From Gracilaria caudata (taxonomy: Eukaryota > Rhodophyta > Florideophyceae > Gracilariales > Gracilariaceae), in assembly GCA_030374735.1 (NCBI GenBank), contig JASCIV010000005.1, positions 1 to 64,000 on the forward strand: a stretch of DNA of 64,000 bases, given 5' to 3'. The position numbers were made by a program, and so were the translations under genes. Each line of letters begins with the position of its first letter. The stretch's first letter is position 1. This document shows, in pieces, positions 1-9,339 of this stretch. The notes beneath the pieces are model-generated. The model saw only the letters and a list, made by a program, of their open reading frames with translations. It was not told where the DNA came from and did no database searches.

Positions 1-428
1 GTTGTGGAGGACGGTCTTCTTGAGTAGGGAAGAGACAAGCTGAGCCCGATATATCGCATAGACTGGCGTGTCCGATGGCTTGATGGAGCCGCCTTTGTCG
101 TAGAATGAAGTTTTGTCATCAATGACTTGATTCGAGGAGCGATGGTTCGAAACCGCAAGTGTTCCTTGACCGCATCAGCAAAATCCGCATGTCTAAATCT
201 AGCCCCATTAAGCCGGCCGTCTCTCAGTTCTTTCTCCACTTGTGTTGTAGTATGACGAAGAACAGTCACCGTGTGGTCTCTAATGGATGTAATGGCCTGC
301 CTTTGTAACTCGAGAAAACGGCCTAGATATCCATCTGCTTCTGCTACTGCCCCAGTAGAGCTAGACGTATAAGCCACACACTCATCCAAGCGACGTAGCA
401 GTTTGACAAAATCAGCATCTGTAGGCAT
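1..428 (-). pseudogene. COG3-like (Golgi tethering complex subunit 3) remnant, disrupted
   Basis: Read on the minus strand, a frame beginning MPTDADFVKLLRRLDEC resembles the part of COG3/Sec34 just before and inside its conserved helical region: a Leu/Asp/Cys 'LDEC' turn, a 'YL.RF' segment, then an 'RFRTIAPRIKSLM' stretch like the family's 'FR..AP..R.L'. COG3 is a subunit of the eight-protein complex that tethers intra-Golgi retrograde vesicles. The frame closes upstream with an in-frame stop near 490. Near 75-100 the similarity jumps to another frame that continues 'VYAIYRAQLVSSLLKK' to the window edge, again like COG3. No clean GT-AG intron explains both breaks, so I read it as a decayed copy. 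A multi-exon gene running off the window remains possible. The assignment rests on remembered family patterns, not an alignment. Confidence 0.45.
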
Positions 429-894
429 GATGGAGTTCTTCCCTTGTCTTCTTCGAATGAAAGTTCGGTAGGGAGATACCGCGGCATGTCAGACTTGCTC
501 TTCGACGTCTTCACTCTTTCTACTTGCATAGCACGCCTTAATTCTTCTCTGTATGTTTCCGTTGAATATACTTTCGGACTAGAGGCCTGATTCTAGACAG
601 AGCTTGACACCTCATGCTTCAGTTTCACGTCAATCTCCGCCTTCCTCTTCCGCAGGTTTTCTAGGCCCTTCTCTTCCTGCTTTCTCGTTGCGTATAGAGT
701 TCGACTCATCCTGTTGTACGCATGCGGGAAGAGGGCCGCGTCTTCGGCGCATTCCAGACCTGCCGCTGTGGTGCCGTGTACGACGGTCGAATACTTGAGC
801 TCTTCCGCATTAACGTGGCGTAGCGACAGGTACAAATTAGTGTCCGCGTCGGCGTCCGTCAGTGCTTTTATATAGCTTTTTTACCCTTCGTCAG
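429..894. other. region with unassigned minus-strand frames beside the COG3-like remnant
   Basis: On the minus strand a Lys/Glu-rich, probably helical frame (835 down to 593, ending ...KLKHEVSSSV) is followed after one stop codon by another polar stretch in the same frame, down to about 430. A TATATAAA sequence lies just upstream of it on the minus strand (about 868-876). These could be the decayed 5' part of the COG3-like remnant or an unrelated exon. I cannot assign a product. Confidence 0.25.
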
Positions 895-1401
895 TCACAT
901 CGATCTCGTAAAGCAGCGTTTCTGTATCGTCCTCACCGGTGCCTTGAGAATCACCATTCTGTTCGAGTTCCCAGACGGACTGCTTTCAAGCGCCGATCCC
1001 CATTCTTGACTCAAAGTAGCGGGCGGCATAGCCACAGAGTAGTTAACATTTGTGAAGGAGTTGGCATTGTGCAGATGTTCAAAAACACAAAGTGCATATA
1101 TCTGAATTGGGCTTAAAGTGTCCAGCAGTTGGGTCACGTCTTCTGAGTTCTTAGGGCGACTGTCATCTATTCTTGACGAAACCACTTGATCTTCGCCATG
1201 GCGTTCGTTTCGAGCGTGAACAGATACGTGCGAAAGGACATCCGCAGTACAGCCGATTACAACGTAGAAAACGTTCTTGGGGACATCTTCGTTCACATCA
1301 CATTCATTCGCGATGATCGCTGTGCCGCGCTTCAGATGCGCATCTTCAGATTCCCGGAGCATGTTTAACAAGACACCAGGACCTTTAGTTTCATTTTCCA
1401 T
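895..1401 (-). CDS. hypothetical protein, 168 aa, unrecognised
   Basis: An open frame from an ATG at 1401 gives a 168-residue protein starting MENETKGPGVLLNML. Its composition (acidic and polar, few rare residues) looks more like coding sequence than the opposite strand does. No domain, signal peptide or membrane segment is recognisable. The same frame is open further upstream to about 1602, so the real start or an upstream exon may lie there. It lies between the COG3-like remnant and the Harbinger transposase, in a patch where decayed sequence is likely, so it may not be a functional gene. It shows no Myb/SANT signature of the kind expected for a Harbinger accessory protein. Confidence 0.3.
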   Translation of the reverse strand: MENETKGPGVLLNMLRESEDAHLKRGTAIIANECDVNEDVPKNVFYVVIGCTADVLSHVSVHARNERHGEDQVVSSRIDDSRPKNSEDVTQLLDTLSPIQIYALCVFEHLHNANSFTNVNYSVAMPPATLSQEWGSALESSPSGNSNRMVILKAPVRTIQKRCFTRSM

Positions 1402-1683
1402 TGGTGCAACGATAGCATAGAACCGAGTTGCGCGACATGACGAGCAGTAGGACCAGCTCTGCGAAGTAGCGTTTATAAAGAGAAACCAAGACCACCTCGA
1501 ACACAAATTCTTCAATGAGTGTCGCAATAACATGCTGGTGGGCATTGAAAGTGGTACCAAGGCATTTCGAAGTCGGACCAAAATGTTGATTGTATCTGTC
1601 AATGATCAGTGGCTGTCTGCGTCTCATCCTTCTCCGGAAGTTCAGCCCCCGCCCTGCACATATCTTCCAATCCACAAATAATC

Positions 1684-2140
1684 CTTACAACAAGAATTAA
1701 TCTCACGTCATAGAAAAGCTGACCGCAAGTACAATGACAAGAAGCACGAGAACTCATCAAGGGCAGATGAGGCAGGCAATCCTGAAACGAAGGCCTCTGG
1801 CTCTGCAACCGTCGCATCAAATTCAGACAACACGCACATTCAACCCAATGATACAACTGCTGCTAACCCAAAGAATCACTCACTAGCCCGCCCTAACAGC
1901 ACCTCCAAAAGCACTGGGCTGAGGACGAACGATTCCCCTTGCCAAAGCGTCATGAATTCCATCGTTTCAGGTTCACCTTCCGAGAATAATCAACCCAAAG
2001 ATCAACAGTTTCCACTCATCGAGCCAAAGGCATCGTTGAAGCATTCGAAGCTGACTAGGCCTTCCGCACCACAGAGTCAACGAACGCAACAAGATGAGGC
2101 TGTCCATGCGAAATCTACACAGCCCGAGAATACAGTTTGA
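1684..2140 (+). CDS. polar low-complexity open frame, possible 3' exon
   Basis: The plus strand is open for about 150 codons up to a TGA at 2138-2140, rich in Ser, Thr, Asn, Gln, Lys and Pro. The basic start (ISRHRKADRKYNDKKHENS) leads into a disordered stretch. The only ATG is internal, at 1952, so if this is a gene the 5' part lies upstream and an intron must join it. It ends 58 bp before the stop codon of the convergent transposase. No domain is recognised. It could be an exon of a host gene, or of a transposon accessory gene, or chance. Confidence 0.25.
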
Positions 2141-2198
2141 GCTTCACTGAGGCAAGACACGTCCGGAATCGAGAAGTAGCCAAATTCGCCAGTCTGCT

Positions 2199-3473
2199 TC
2201 AAAGTGGAACGGGTGCTCCCGTGATCTCAGGCCGTCTAATATTGCGTTGTCGCACGAGGTCCACCATTCTATCACGCTTATTTGTGGAACGTTGAGCCAA
2301 TGCGGAGCCAGTCCCGCCCTCGCTTGTGTTTTCCATCATAGTGAGACTCTCTTTACACAACGTGTACCAATCTTGCACATCTTTGTCCATGTCCTTCAAT
2401 TCAGATATCGTAAAGTGGCGAAAAAGCTCATCGCCTTCCTCAATACAAAAGTTCTGCAGCTTTGCACACAGAACGAATATGCTCGCATTTGTGTGAACAG
2501 AGTAGTTGAGACGCGCCTGCAAAATCCTCCATCTTGCCACCAATCTTCCAAACGCCTGTTCAACATGCACACGAAGGGAAGAGTGGAAATAGTTAAACGA
2601 CTTTTCAAACCAATAACGTACCTGTGAGGCTGGTATGGGGGTGATGAGAAAATTATTGCACACGTAAGCTTCGTCGCCCACCAAGTGAAACTCCCTTGGC
2701 ATGTTTTGATTTCGAAGGAACTCCGAGAGCCGCGAAGCAGCGTATGCCAAGGAGTCATGCGTAGATCCAACGCACATAGCAGAAATGAAAAGAAAACGAC
2801 CCCTAGCGTCCACGACAGCCTGAACTGGAAGAGCGTAAAACCCTTTCCGACACCAGTACTTTGCGGCCTGTCTCTTGGGCGGTTTTATTTTCACCGCAAT
2901 GCCATCGATCGCGCCAATGCATCCCGTAAAGGGATTAACTTTTGAACGGGATATCTTGAATCCCAGAAAGAGCTCTTCAAGTTCTTTGAATGATTCAGGT
3001 ATGCCGGGCAGATCCAGCGTTGAGGACAAGGCAACACATGTGCTCTTGAAAACAGAGTACACAGTAGAACGCTGTGTCCTAAATAGTTGGTGTACGGTAT
3101 CCACTGAACCTCCCGCAAGAATAGTAAGCGTAATATCCAATCGAACAGATGCGGAAAGTGTTGGACGACCTGATCTGGTTCCCATTTCTTCGTTGCGCGT
3201 GATATTTCTTTCCACTAGACGTAGCAGTTTGTAGAATGAAGCTCTACTCATTCGGTAATCGTGTTTAAACGTTTGAGGACCAAGAAAGTCCGTGATAGAC
3301 TCGAAAGTCGAATTACGTCTATATATTGCCGGGGACATGTAGGACTTCGTCGATGTGTTTCTTTTGCGAGACAAACGCTTCTGAATGCGCGAAGCAACAT
3401 ACCCAGTTGCTGCGCAGATTACCGCGCTTGTGTTGGTGCTTTGAAGTATGAATTGTCTCGTTATTTGATGCAT
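2199..3473 (-). mobile_element. PIF/Harbinger transposase, apparently intact DDE nuclease
   Basis: The frame encodes a 424-residue transposase of the DDE_Tnp_4/HARBI1 family, counted from the ATG at 3473 (the frame also runs upstream from a TTG). The catalytic triad is visible: the first Asp in GAIDGI (about D190), the second in LVGDEAY (about D267), and the Glu in HVEQAFGRL (about E305). Before these, residues about 70-140 form the helical region typical of the family (RMSRASFYKLLRLV, then SVRLDITLTILAGG). There is no internal stop or frameshift, so it may be active or a recently inactivated copy, or a domesticated HARBI1-like gene. Harbinger elements normally also carry a Myb-like DNA-binding protein; I found none nearby. 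I could not identify terminal inverted repeats or the 3-bp target duplication by eye. Confidence 0.85.
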
Positions 3474-4541
3474 TGTGTATTGAAGATGGAGCTCAAAACA
3501 AACTCGAGACAAGACCCAGGAGGGACACCCTTACGAATCATGAGATCAAGGCCTCTATCCCGTCGACTTTGACCAATAGACCGTCGCCGGTCTGGTGTGC
3601 ATATATCGCGTTTTGCACTGCAAACAAACGTGTAGTTCGTAGGTCTGACAGAAGTGGTCCTTTCTGTTAACTTACTGTGGATTAAATTTATAGGTTTAAA
3701 GATTCTCGCTCCCATGCGCGCTCACGTTAGCGCTGTTTAGACACGGCCTTACGATTCCTCAAGGGGGCAACCTTGCCGCGTTATTCACCGAAAAATCAGA
3801 ATTATACTGTATAACGTGTAAGATCAAGGGCTTGACCAAGCCAAGGGGAAAAAGCCGTTTACATCTTTTATCCTTCATTCATTCAATCTTCTTTTGTTAG
3901 AATTCCTTGCGGGAAGAGAGGATAAAGCTCTTGAATAAACTGACCTCGCAATATGGGGTTGTGTTTCCAGCCTTGAAGTCTCCTCCTTCCGATATCACAA
4001 TTGCAGTGTACTTCACACTTTGTTGCCGAGATTGTATTTGAATACAAATCATCTCCAAACACATGTTTATTGGTTGCCGCGGTTCTCGCAAAATTTCACG
4101 AAGTGGCTGAATGAATCATTTACAGACAGCAAAAGAAAGTTACCAGCTGGAGATATTCAAGCGATAGATAGCATGTGCTTTCCATTAACTCTCATTCCAA
4201 AAGCCAGAAGCGTGAGGCGAAGAGCCCAAGGAGCTCACGTTGTGCTCAGTGCAATACGTGCAAAATTCCGCTTTCACAGAGTAAGCTACACGGCAGACGG
4301 GTTGCAATTACTCAGCTCCTTGATTGGGAAAGAGAGTCCTGTGAACGAATCAAGTTTCTGAGCACATCACGCTCTCTCGGGCTTTAACTACCCAAACAAT
4401 CAGGGAAATATGGGCCGTGCATATTCTCTATTACTAGTAGAGGAAAAAGCGTTCTGGGGCGGTTCTGATGAGAACGAGAGATGCTGTGAAACAAAAATAT
4501 CATCGCTTTGGCAACAGAAAAGTCACGACAGGCTAGCAACT
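3474..4541. other. no recognisable gene
   Basis: About 1 kb between the transposase and the NblA-like gene. It presumably includes the right end of the Harbinger element, but I could not see terminal repeats. The short frames on both strands have no recognisable content. Confidence 0.4.
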
Positions 4542-4979
4542 TCAGTCGTTTTGCATATCGTCTGGGTCGGGCGGCTCGACGCCAAAATTAACATCTTTGT
4601 TTAGCATCTTCTTCATAATGTTATCCTTAACCATCATCTGACGCACAACTTCAACGGCAAGTTTACGACATTCATCGCCACTCATCCGCTCCACTTGCTC
4701 TTCATATTGTTTCATTAGCAGTTGTTGCGCAAGCGTTAGTTCGTTGGGTGTTTCTGGAAGTGACTCTCCCCTGTCTTCTTCGGAAGGTTGATAGACAGCG
4801 CACGGGAAAAGGTGGGCGGCGTGCTTCGGTGTTGAACGAGGTCGCTTGCATAAAGGACTATGGAATGACGCTTTAGTTTGATTGCCATGGAAAACAGAAA
4901 CAGGAAGAACGAATGAACACAGCGATGTGACGGAGGTGGCGGCCATGCCTGGTGGCGGGCGTTTATTCACCCGCATCAT
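4542..4979 (-). CDS. NblA/Ycf18-like phycobilisome degradation protein with N-terminal presequence
   Basis: The last part of this 145-residue protein (about 79-128) matches the NblA/Ycf18 family: ELTLAQQLLMKQYEEQVERM, then a conserved helix containing VRQMMVKDN and ending at KMLNKD. NblA is a small helical protein of about 55-65 residues. In cyanobacteria it binds phycobiliproteins and hands phycobilisomes to Clp protease when nutrients run short. In red algae the known homologue, ycf18, is a plastid gene. Here the domain is preceded by about 78 residues that are Ser/Thr/basic and nearly free of acidic residues up to position 66, including MAATSVTSLCSFVLPVSVF. That suggests a plastid transit peptide on a nuclear-encoded copy. 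A short acidic tail (PPDPDDMQND) follows. The start could be either adjacent ATG (4979 or 4976) or the Met at residue 12. No intron is needed. Confidence 0.75.
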   Translation of the reverse strand: MMRVNKRPPPGMAATSVTSLCSFVLPVSVFHGNQTKASFHSPLCKRPRSTPKHAAHLFPCAVYQPSEEDRGESLPETPNELTLAQQLLMKQYEEQVERMSGDECRKLAVEVVRQMMVKDNIMKKMLNKDVNFGVEPPDPDDMQND

Positions 4980-6020
4980 GCATATTCTAGTTGAACTTCA
5001 ACGGCAAACAGGGTGGTGCCGTCCCACTGAGCACGGCGATGAACGGCAAGGACCAACGCGAGATTTGGGTGTAGGGTTTTGGGGTTGTCAGAAACTACCA
5101 AAAATCAACAACACGTGTGCAGCCCAGTATTCTTCTACACATCTCAAGGCTGGCACAGCCCTATCCTGGTGATCATGACCTTCATGGGTCTTCGCACGAT
5201 GCCGCCCCTTGCCGCTCAATAATCCTGCTGTGGAGATTATAGAAGGTAGACGGCTAGGGGAAGTTGCGTGACTTCTGCAGCAAGCAAAGTAAAGGATAAC
5301 TTTTTGCTGTTTCTACATGTACGGGATGAGACATGGTACGATGGTTCGAGAGTTATGGTAAGCGGTGGCCCTACCATAGAACCGCTTAATAATAGCGTAT
5401 TTATTCATTTCAATGTGAGCACGGTTGTTATGGCTGAGTATCATTGTTTGGTTTGCACACAAGCTGACCATTATAACCCAAGTGGTACCACAATTCTCCG
5501 AAAAGCTATAGCACAACCTGTTAAATTATTTGGTCTTTGTGCACTTTTGTACACAATCCGTATTTCCGTGAAGACGAGTGTAAAAAGTCATAGACACAAG
5601 AACGACAGCTTCCACACATGACTTCAGAACACGGAGGTCTTGGCTTCTGCAAGTTGGTCTCGGTTCTTCAAGGTTCTGCTCTAAATTGAAGAGCACAGTA
5701 AGACTGATAGGTATGTAATGAAGCGGTGATACAGAACTCGCTGAGTACTCCGCGATCAGCTTTCTCTTCTTATAGTTAGCTTGAGTGATGTATAATGAAG
5801 ATCACGCCGCAAAGCTAAGCATGATCGACACGTTGAGTGTAAGGAGTACAGATTCGAAGCGCAGCACGCAATATCGTCAGTCCCCACTATGCTTCTCATC
5901 ATCATCACCAACATGTTGCGCAGGAGACCACAACTGTTTGCATTTCACAGAAACTCGAGATAGGCGGACAAAAAAGAAGGGAGAGAAAGGTTACACCTTT
6001 CCTCGCTACCAGCATTGTCA
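4980..6020. other. no recognisable gene
   Basis: About 1 kb between the 5' end of the NblA-like gene and the 3' end of GOT1. It should contain the NblA-like promoter. Short frames such as 5268-5621 have no recognisable protein features. Confidence 0.4.
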
Positions 6021-6533
6021 TTACACCGGTAGCTTGGTACTAGAACCCGCTAATCGGTCGGCTATCTGCATGCGCGCATACCACGGGAAGAAGAGATCAA
6101 AAGTCAGCATAGACCTAGACGTCAACGAAAGGGAAGTTGAACGCACATTTCTAACAACAGGCAATCCGAGAAGCTTGCCAAATACGGGAGCTCTTCTTAG
6201 AAACGCAATCACCACAGGAAAGAAGTCTCCGAACAAGTTGACGAAACCAAAGAGCTCGACGGCCATACCAATCATCGGGAGACCAAACAGCACGAAAGCC
6301 ATGCCAGTGAAGAAGAAGACAGATGCCTTTGCTTTTCGTTTCTGGAAGAAGAAGCGCACAGAACGAGTCGGACCAATTATCATCATGACCCCAGAGAGAT
6401 ACAACACATTGCCCATGGCCAAGAGGCCCTTATCGAAGAACAGCGCAACGCCAAGAACAGAAAACGCTAGACCGAACGCGGTGAGACCGATTCCGATCTT
6501 TCGTACATCTGTTATAGCGAAAGGCGACGACAT
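6021..6533 (-). CDS. GOT1: GOT1-like vesicle transport protein
   Basis: This 170-residue membrane protein matches the Got1/Sft2 family throughout its first 130 residues: a start region FAITDVRKIGIGLTAFG, FFDKGLLAMGNVLYLSG, then RFFFQKRKAKASVFF and FFPVVIAFLRRAPVFG. GOT1 has four membrane spans and supports ER-to-Golgi and intra-Golgi transport in concert with SNAREs. Hydrophobic segments lie at about 12-32, 38-54, 70-90 and 93-112, with both ends expected in the cytosol. I chose the ATG at 6533 because family similarity starts there; the frame is open further upstream without similarity. The C-terminus is about 30 residues longer than usual (family about 138), so a small 3' intron or a lineage-specific tail is possible. 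Confidence 0.85.
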   Translation of the reverse strand: MSSPFAITDVRKIGIGLTAFGLAFSVLGVALFFDKGLLAMGNVLYLSGVMMIIGPTRSVRFFFQKRKAKASVFFFTGMAFVLFGLPMIGMAVELFGFVNLFGDFFPVVIAFLRRAPVFGKLLGLPVVRNVRSTSLSLTSRSMLTFDLFFPWYARMQIADRLAGSSTKLPV

Positions 6534-7032
6534 TTGAAGAGAACCCCAGAAGGGATATGCAGATGAGCGCTTTACGAGGACGAAGCAGCAGGACTCTGAG
6601 CAAAGAGTAACGAGTTGAGAAGGAGGTCGTTCTGGGGAATGAACGAATGAGAGAGATGGCGAAGCGATCACCCCGAAAGGCATGAATGAAACTTGTTGAT
6701 TGCGCAGCTGCACAGACAGCATTCGGGCTGTCTTTGCGTCTTTCTGCGTTGTACATCGGGAAAAATGGGACATGTCACCCCCTGCCATGGTGCACACGTG
6801 GCAACGTGTTTTTCCGGGGGGGGGGTTGCGTGCACTAGTGCCCAGTTCTAATACAGTGTACCAGTACTCTGTATCCATACCCGGTGCCTACCATAGGCTG
6901 GCAGTGCGCGAGTGCAGCCGCTGCACTCTCCTTGCCGCTGGAGGATCTTTCCCGCCCTAGTGCTCTCCACCGTTCCAGAGGCGCACTTTTCTCCCCCAGC
7001 CGCCTCAGAGCCCTCAGTCGAATCGATCCGTC
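6534..7032. promoter_or_regulatory. divergent intergenic region, GOT1 / Rpn9
   Basis: About 500 bp separate the two divergent starts, so both promoters must lie here. A run of G residues near 6817 is the only compositional oddity. No TATA box stands out. Confidence 0.4.
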
Positions 7033-8205
7033 ATGAGCACCTCCGCCGCCGCCGAGTACATCGAGCAGCGCGTCGCATCAGCGCCCGACGACTCTGCAAA
7101 AGCCGCGCTCACCACCTTGCAAAACCTGTATAATCAGAAGTTATGGCATCAGCTGACGGAGTATGTGAAGACTATCGTCGCCGATCCCAAAATGAGCGAA
7201 AAGATTGGTCTCTACACTTCCTTTTTGAAGCACTTTGAAGCGAAACTGAATCCCGTATCACTCGTGCAGATCCTCGTTGAGATCGTCCGCTCAGAGTTAC
7301 ACCAAAGCCCGTCTGATGCTCTAGCGTTTCTTTCCCCTCTGCTCGCCGCTGATGGTGAGAAAGGATCAGTCGTAACTGCAAGCGATGAAGCGCATGTGCT
7401 TTTACTTTCTCACGTCGCCGTACTCCACATGCATGCCAGCGATAATGCAGCATGTAAGAAAGATGTTGAAGCCGCGCGTGTTCTGGTTGAAGCTGCGCAT
7501 GACATGAATCCTCTTGTTCATTCTGCATTCTACCGCGCGGCTGCTGAATATCATAAGGTGGTGGGCACTGCCTCTGACTTCTTTCGAAATGCCCTCCAGT
7601 TCCTTGCTTACACCCCTCCAAACGCCCTGGGCGTGTCGTCGCAACATAGATGGGCCTTTGATATCGGCATAGCCGCTTTGGTGGGCAATGACATTTATAA
7701 CTTTGGTGAGGTTCTGTCACACTCCATTGTTCATTCCCTACGGGGCTCTGAGAACGAATGGCTCTTGCTTCTACTCGAAGCGTTCAACAGCGGAGATCTG
7801 GAAAAGTTTGACTCTGTCTGTCAGCAATCCTCGGCACAGATGAATGCCCAACCAGTGCTAGTAGCAAATGAAGAGTTTTTGAAGCAGAAAGTCACGATCT
7901 TGGCACTCATGGAATTATGCTTCTCCAGATCCCTGGAGCACTCAATTCCCTTCGCTGACGTACAGAAAACATGTCGTTTGCCACTGAAGGAAGTCGAATA
8001 CCTTCTAATGCGGTCGATGAGTCTAGGTTTAATATTGGGAGAGATTGATAACGTTGACCAATGCGTTACAATATCTCGTGTTCAACCAAGGGTTTTGGGA
8101 AGGGAGACTATCGGTGAAATGGCCAAGCGTTTATCGAAATGGAGCCAGCATGTCACTGACACCGTCGCGTTTTTGAACAAGACAACTGTAGGTATTGTGG
8201 AATAG
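7033..8205 (+). CDS. PSMD13: 26S proteasome regulatory subunit Rpn9 (PSMD13)
   Basis: A 390-residue protein matching Rpn9/PSMD13 along its length (family about 376-393). The N-terminal half is made of helical repeats (TALTTLQNLYNQKLWHQLT-like start, KIGLYTSFLKHFEAKLNPV). The C-terminal half carries the PCI domain at about 215-350, with a winged-helix part (LPLKEVEYLLMRSMSLGLILGEID). It ends with the characteristic 'QPRVLGRE...RLSKWSQHV' helix that joins the lid helical bundle. Rpn9 is a structural subunit of the proteasome lid in nucleus and cytosol. It is intronless. The ATG at 7033 is the first in frame after an upstream stop and gives the usual length. Confidence 0.92.
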   Translation: MSTSAAAEYIEQRVASAPDDSAKAALTTLQNLYNQKLWHQLTEYVKTIVADPKMSEKIGLYTSFLKHFEAKLNPVSLVQILVEIVRSELHQSPSDALAFLSPLLAADGEKGSVVTASDEAHVLLLSHVAVLHMHASDNAACKKDVEAARVLVEAAHDMNPLVHSAFYRAAAEYHKVVGTASDFFRNALQFLAYTPPNALGVSSQHRWAFDIGIAALVGNDIYNFGEVLSHSIVHSLRGSENEWLLLLLEAFNSGDLEKFDSVCQQSSAQMNAQPVLVANEEFLKQKVTILALMELCFSRSLEHSIPFADVQKTCRLPLKEVEYLLMRSMSLGLILGEIDNVDQCVTISRVQPRVLGRETIGEMAKRLSKWSQHVTDTVAFLNKTTVGIVE

Positions 8206-8426
8206 ATCAATTGGGTTTGAGAGCTGTTGGCAACAACAACTGACTTGTCCAGTGCCTATGGACGTTGTAAAGCTTCGGTTTAACTGGAACGTATGGGCTT
8301 CTTATTCTCATATGAGAAGAATTAGCGTAGCGTTCGGCGTTCACAGCAAATTGCACAGAGTCATCTGTCTGCGATCTGTAAGCACTATCTGGGGACTTCT
8401 TCCCCAGTGCCATATCACAGATGATG

Positions 8427-8878
8427 TCAAAAACGAAGCTTAGACAGAGTGCTCAACATAGGTCGGTTAACAGGCTGATATGTTTGGCGAAGAACCAACC
8501 AAGACGCAGTCGTGAGGACCGCCGACCCGAACTCTTCATACACCAATTCTACAGTGCAGAGCATGACAGATCCTTCTTTCAGTAGAAAGAAATTGAGCTG
8601 CACTACTCCATTGACTCCATTACGAGATTTGAAAACGCCCATCATCTCCCATGACGTATCCCTTTCGGAATCAGATGTGCTCTTCGCTTCAGTATTTGAA
8701 AAGTGTATGAGGACTGGACCCAAAAAGGTATCCAATTCAACATGACTTTTTGCAATCTGTCTCGTTTTCCGGCCTGCAACTGGTATAGATGAACTTATGT
8801 TGTCCGATTTTTTCTTTTACAGAGTGCGCGGTTTTCCAATACAGAAGCGAGAGCTAAACCACAGAAATTGAGCGCCAT
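8427..8878 (-). CDS. hypothetical two-exon protein, about 134 aa
   Basis: Exon 2 (8773 down to 8427) reads as plausible protein with a beta-rich pattern (SWEMMGVFKSRNG, NGVVQLNFFLLKEG, VMLCTVELVYEEFG). It has no usable early start. Upstream, exon 1 (8878-8821) starts with ATG and reads MALNFCGLALASVLEN. A 47-bp intron (8774-8820) with GT at its 5' end and CAG at its 3' end joins them in frame: 58 + 347 nt makes 135 codons. The intron is shorter than the others found here (73-99 bp), which is the main doubt. I do not recognise the family. A competing plus-strand frame at 8512-8745 looks like its shadow. Confidence 0.4.
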
Positions 8879-9339
8879 TGCCCTCGCACCTCATTTCGGC
8901 TTGAACGATTGATCGCGGTCGGCGCTGACGCGTGGTGGCAGAACTACGTATCGCCAAACGCACTGTCCTCCTACTTACCGATGTTTCATTAGCGAAGCGT
9001 AACGGGATGGGATCGCGACAGTCAATATGGGCATGATAGAATGCTTTTGGAATCGCTGATGCGTGTTGAGTGAGTTCGATGATGACAGAAGCGTATGCAT
9101 CTCAAGCATATTCTATAGCAGGTTTCTTGGCCTAAAAGGCTCATGGAGGCCCCTAACATGCACAGCTGCATACCTAAGTTCACACAAGAGCTTTGCTTAC
9201 CAACATTAATCCCCTAGGATTAGTCGCAGAGATATATACACTTCTTGACTATTCTGTGTTCAAACAAGAGGAGTCCGTGCTCGCTCCCAGACGACAAGGT
9301 GGTTCAGGAAGTGTCGGCGTTGGGTCGTATGAGAACTCT
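8879..9339. other. no recognisable gene
   Basis: About 460 bp between the 5' end of the two-exon gene and the 3' end of the aminotransferase. Nothing recognisable. Confidence 0.4.

Noticed and set aside
5785..6537. 250-codon plus-strand frame opposite GOT1
   Set aside because: It lies antisense to GOT1 and has the Lys/Arg/Thr-rich shadow composition expected there; the minus strand has clear family similarity.
8512..8745. 77-codon plus-strand frame
   Set aside because: Antisense to the better-looking exon of the two-exon minus-strand gene.
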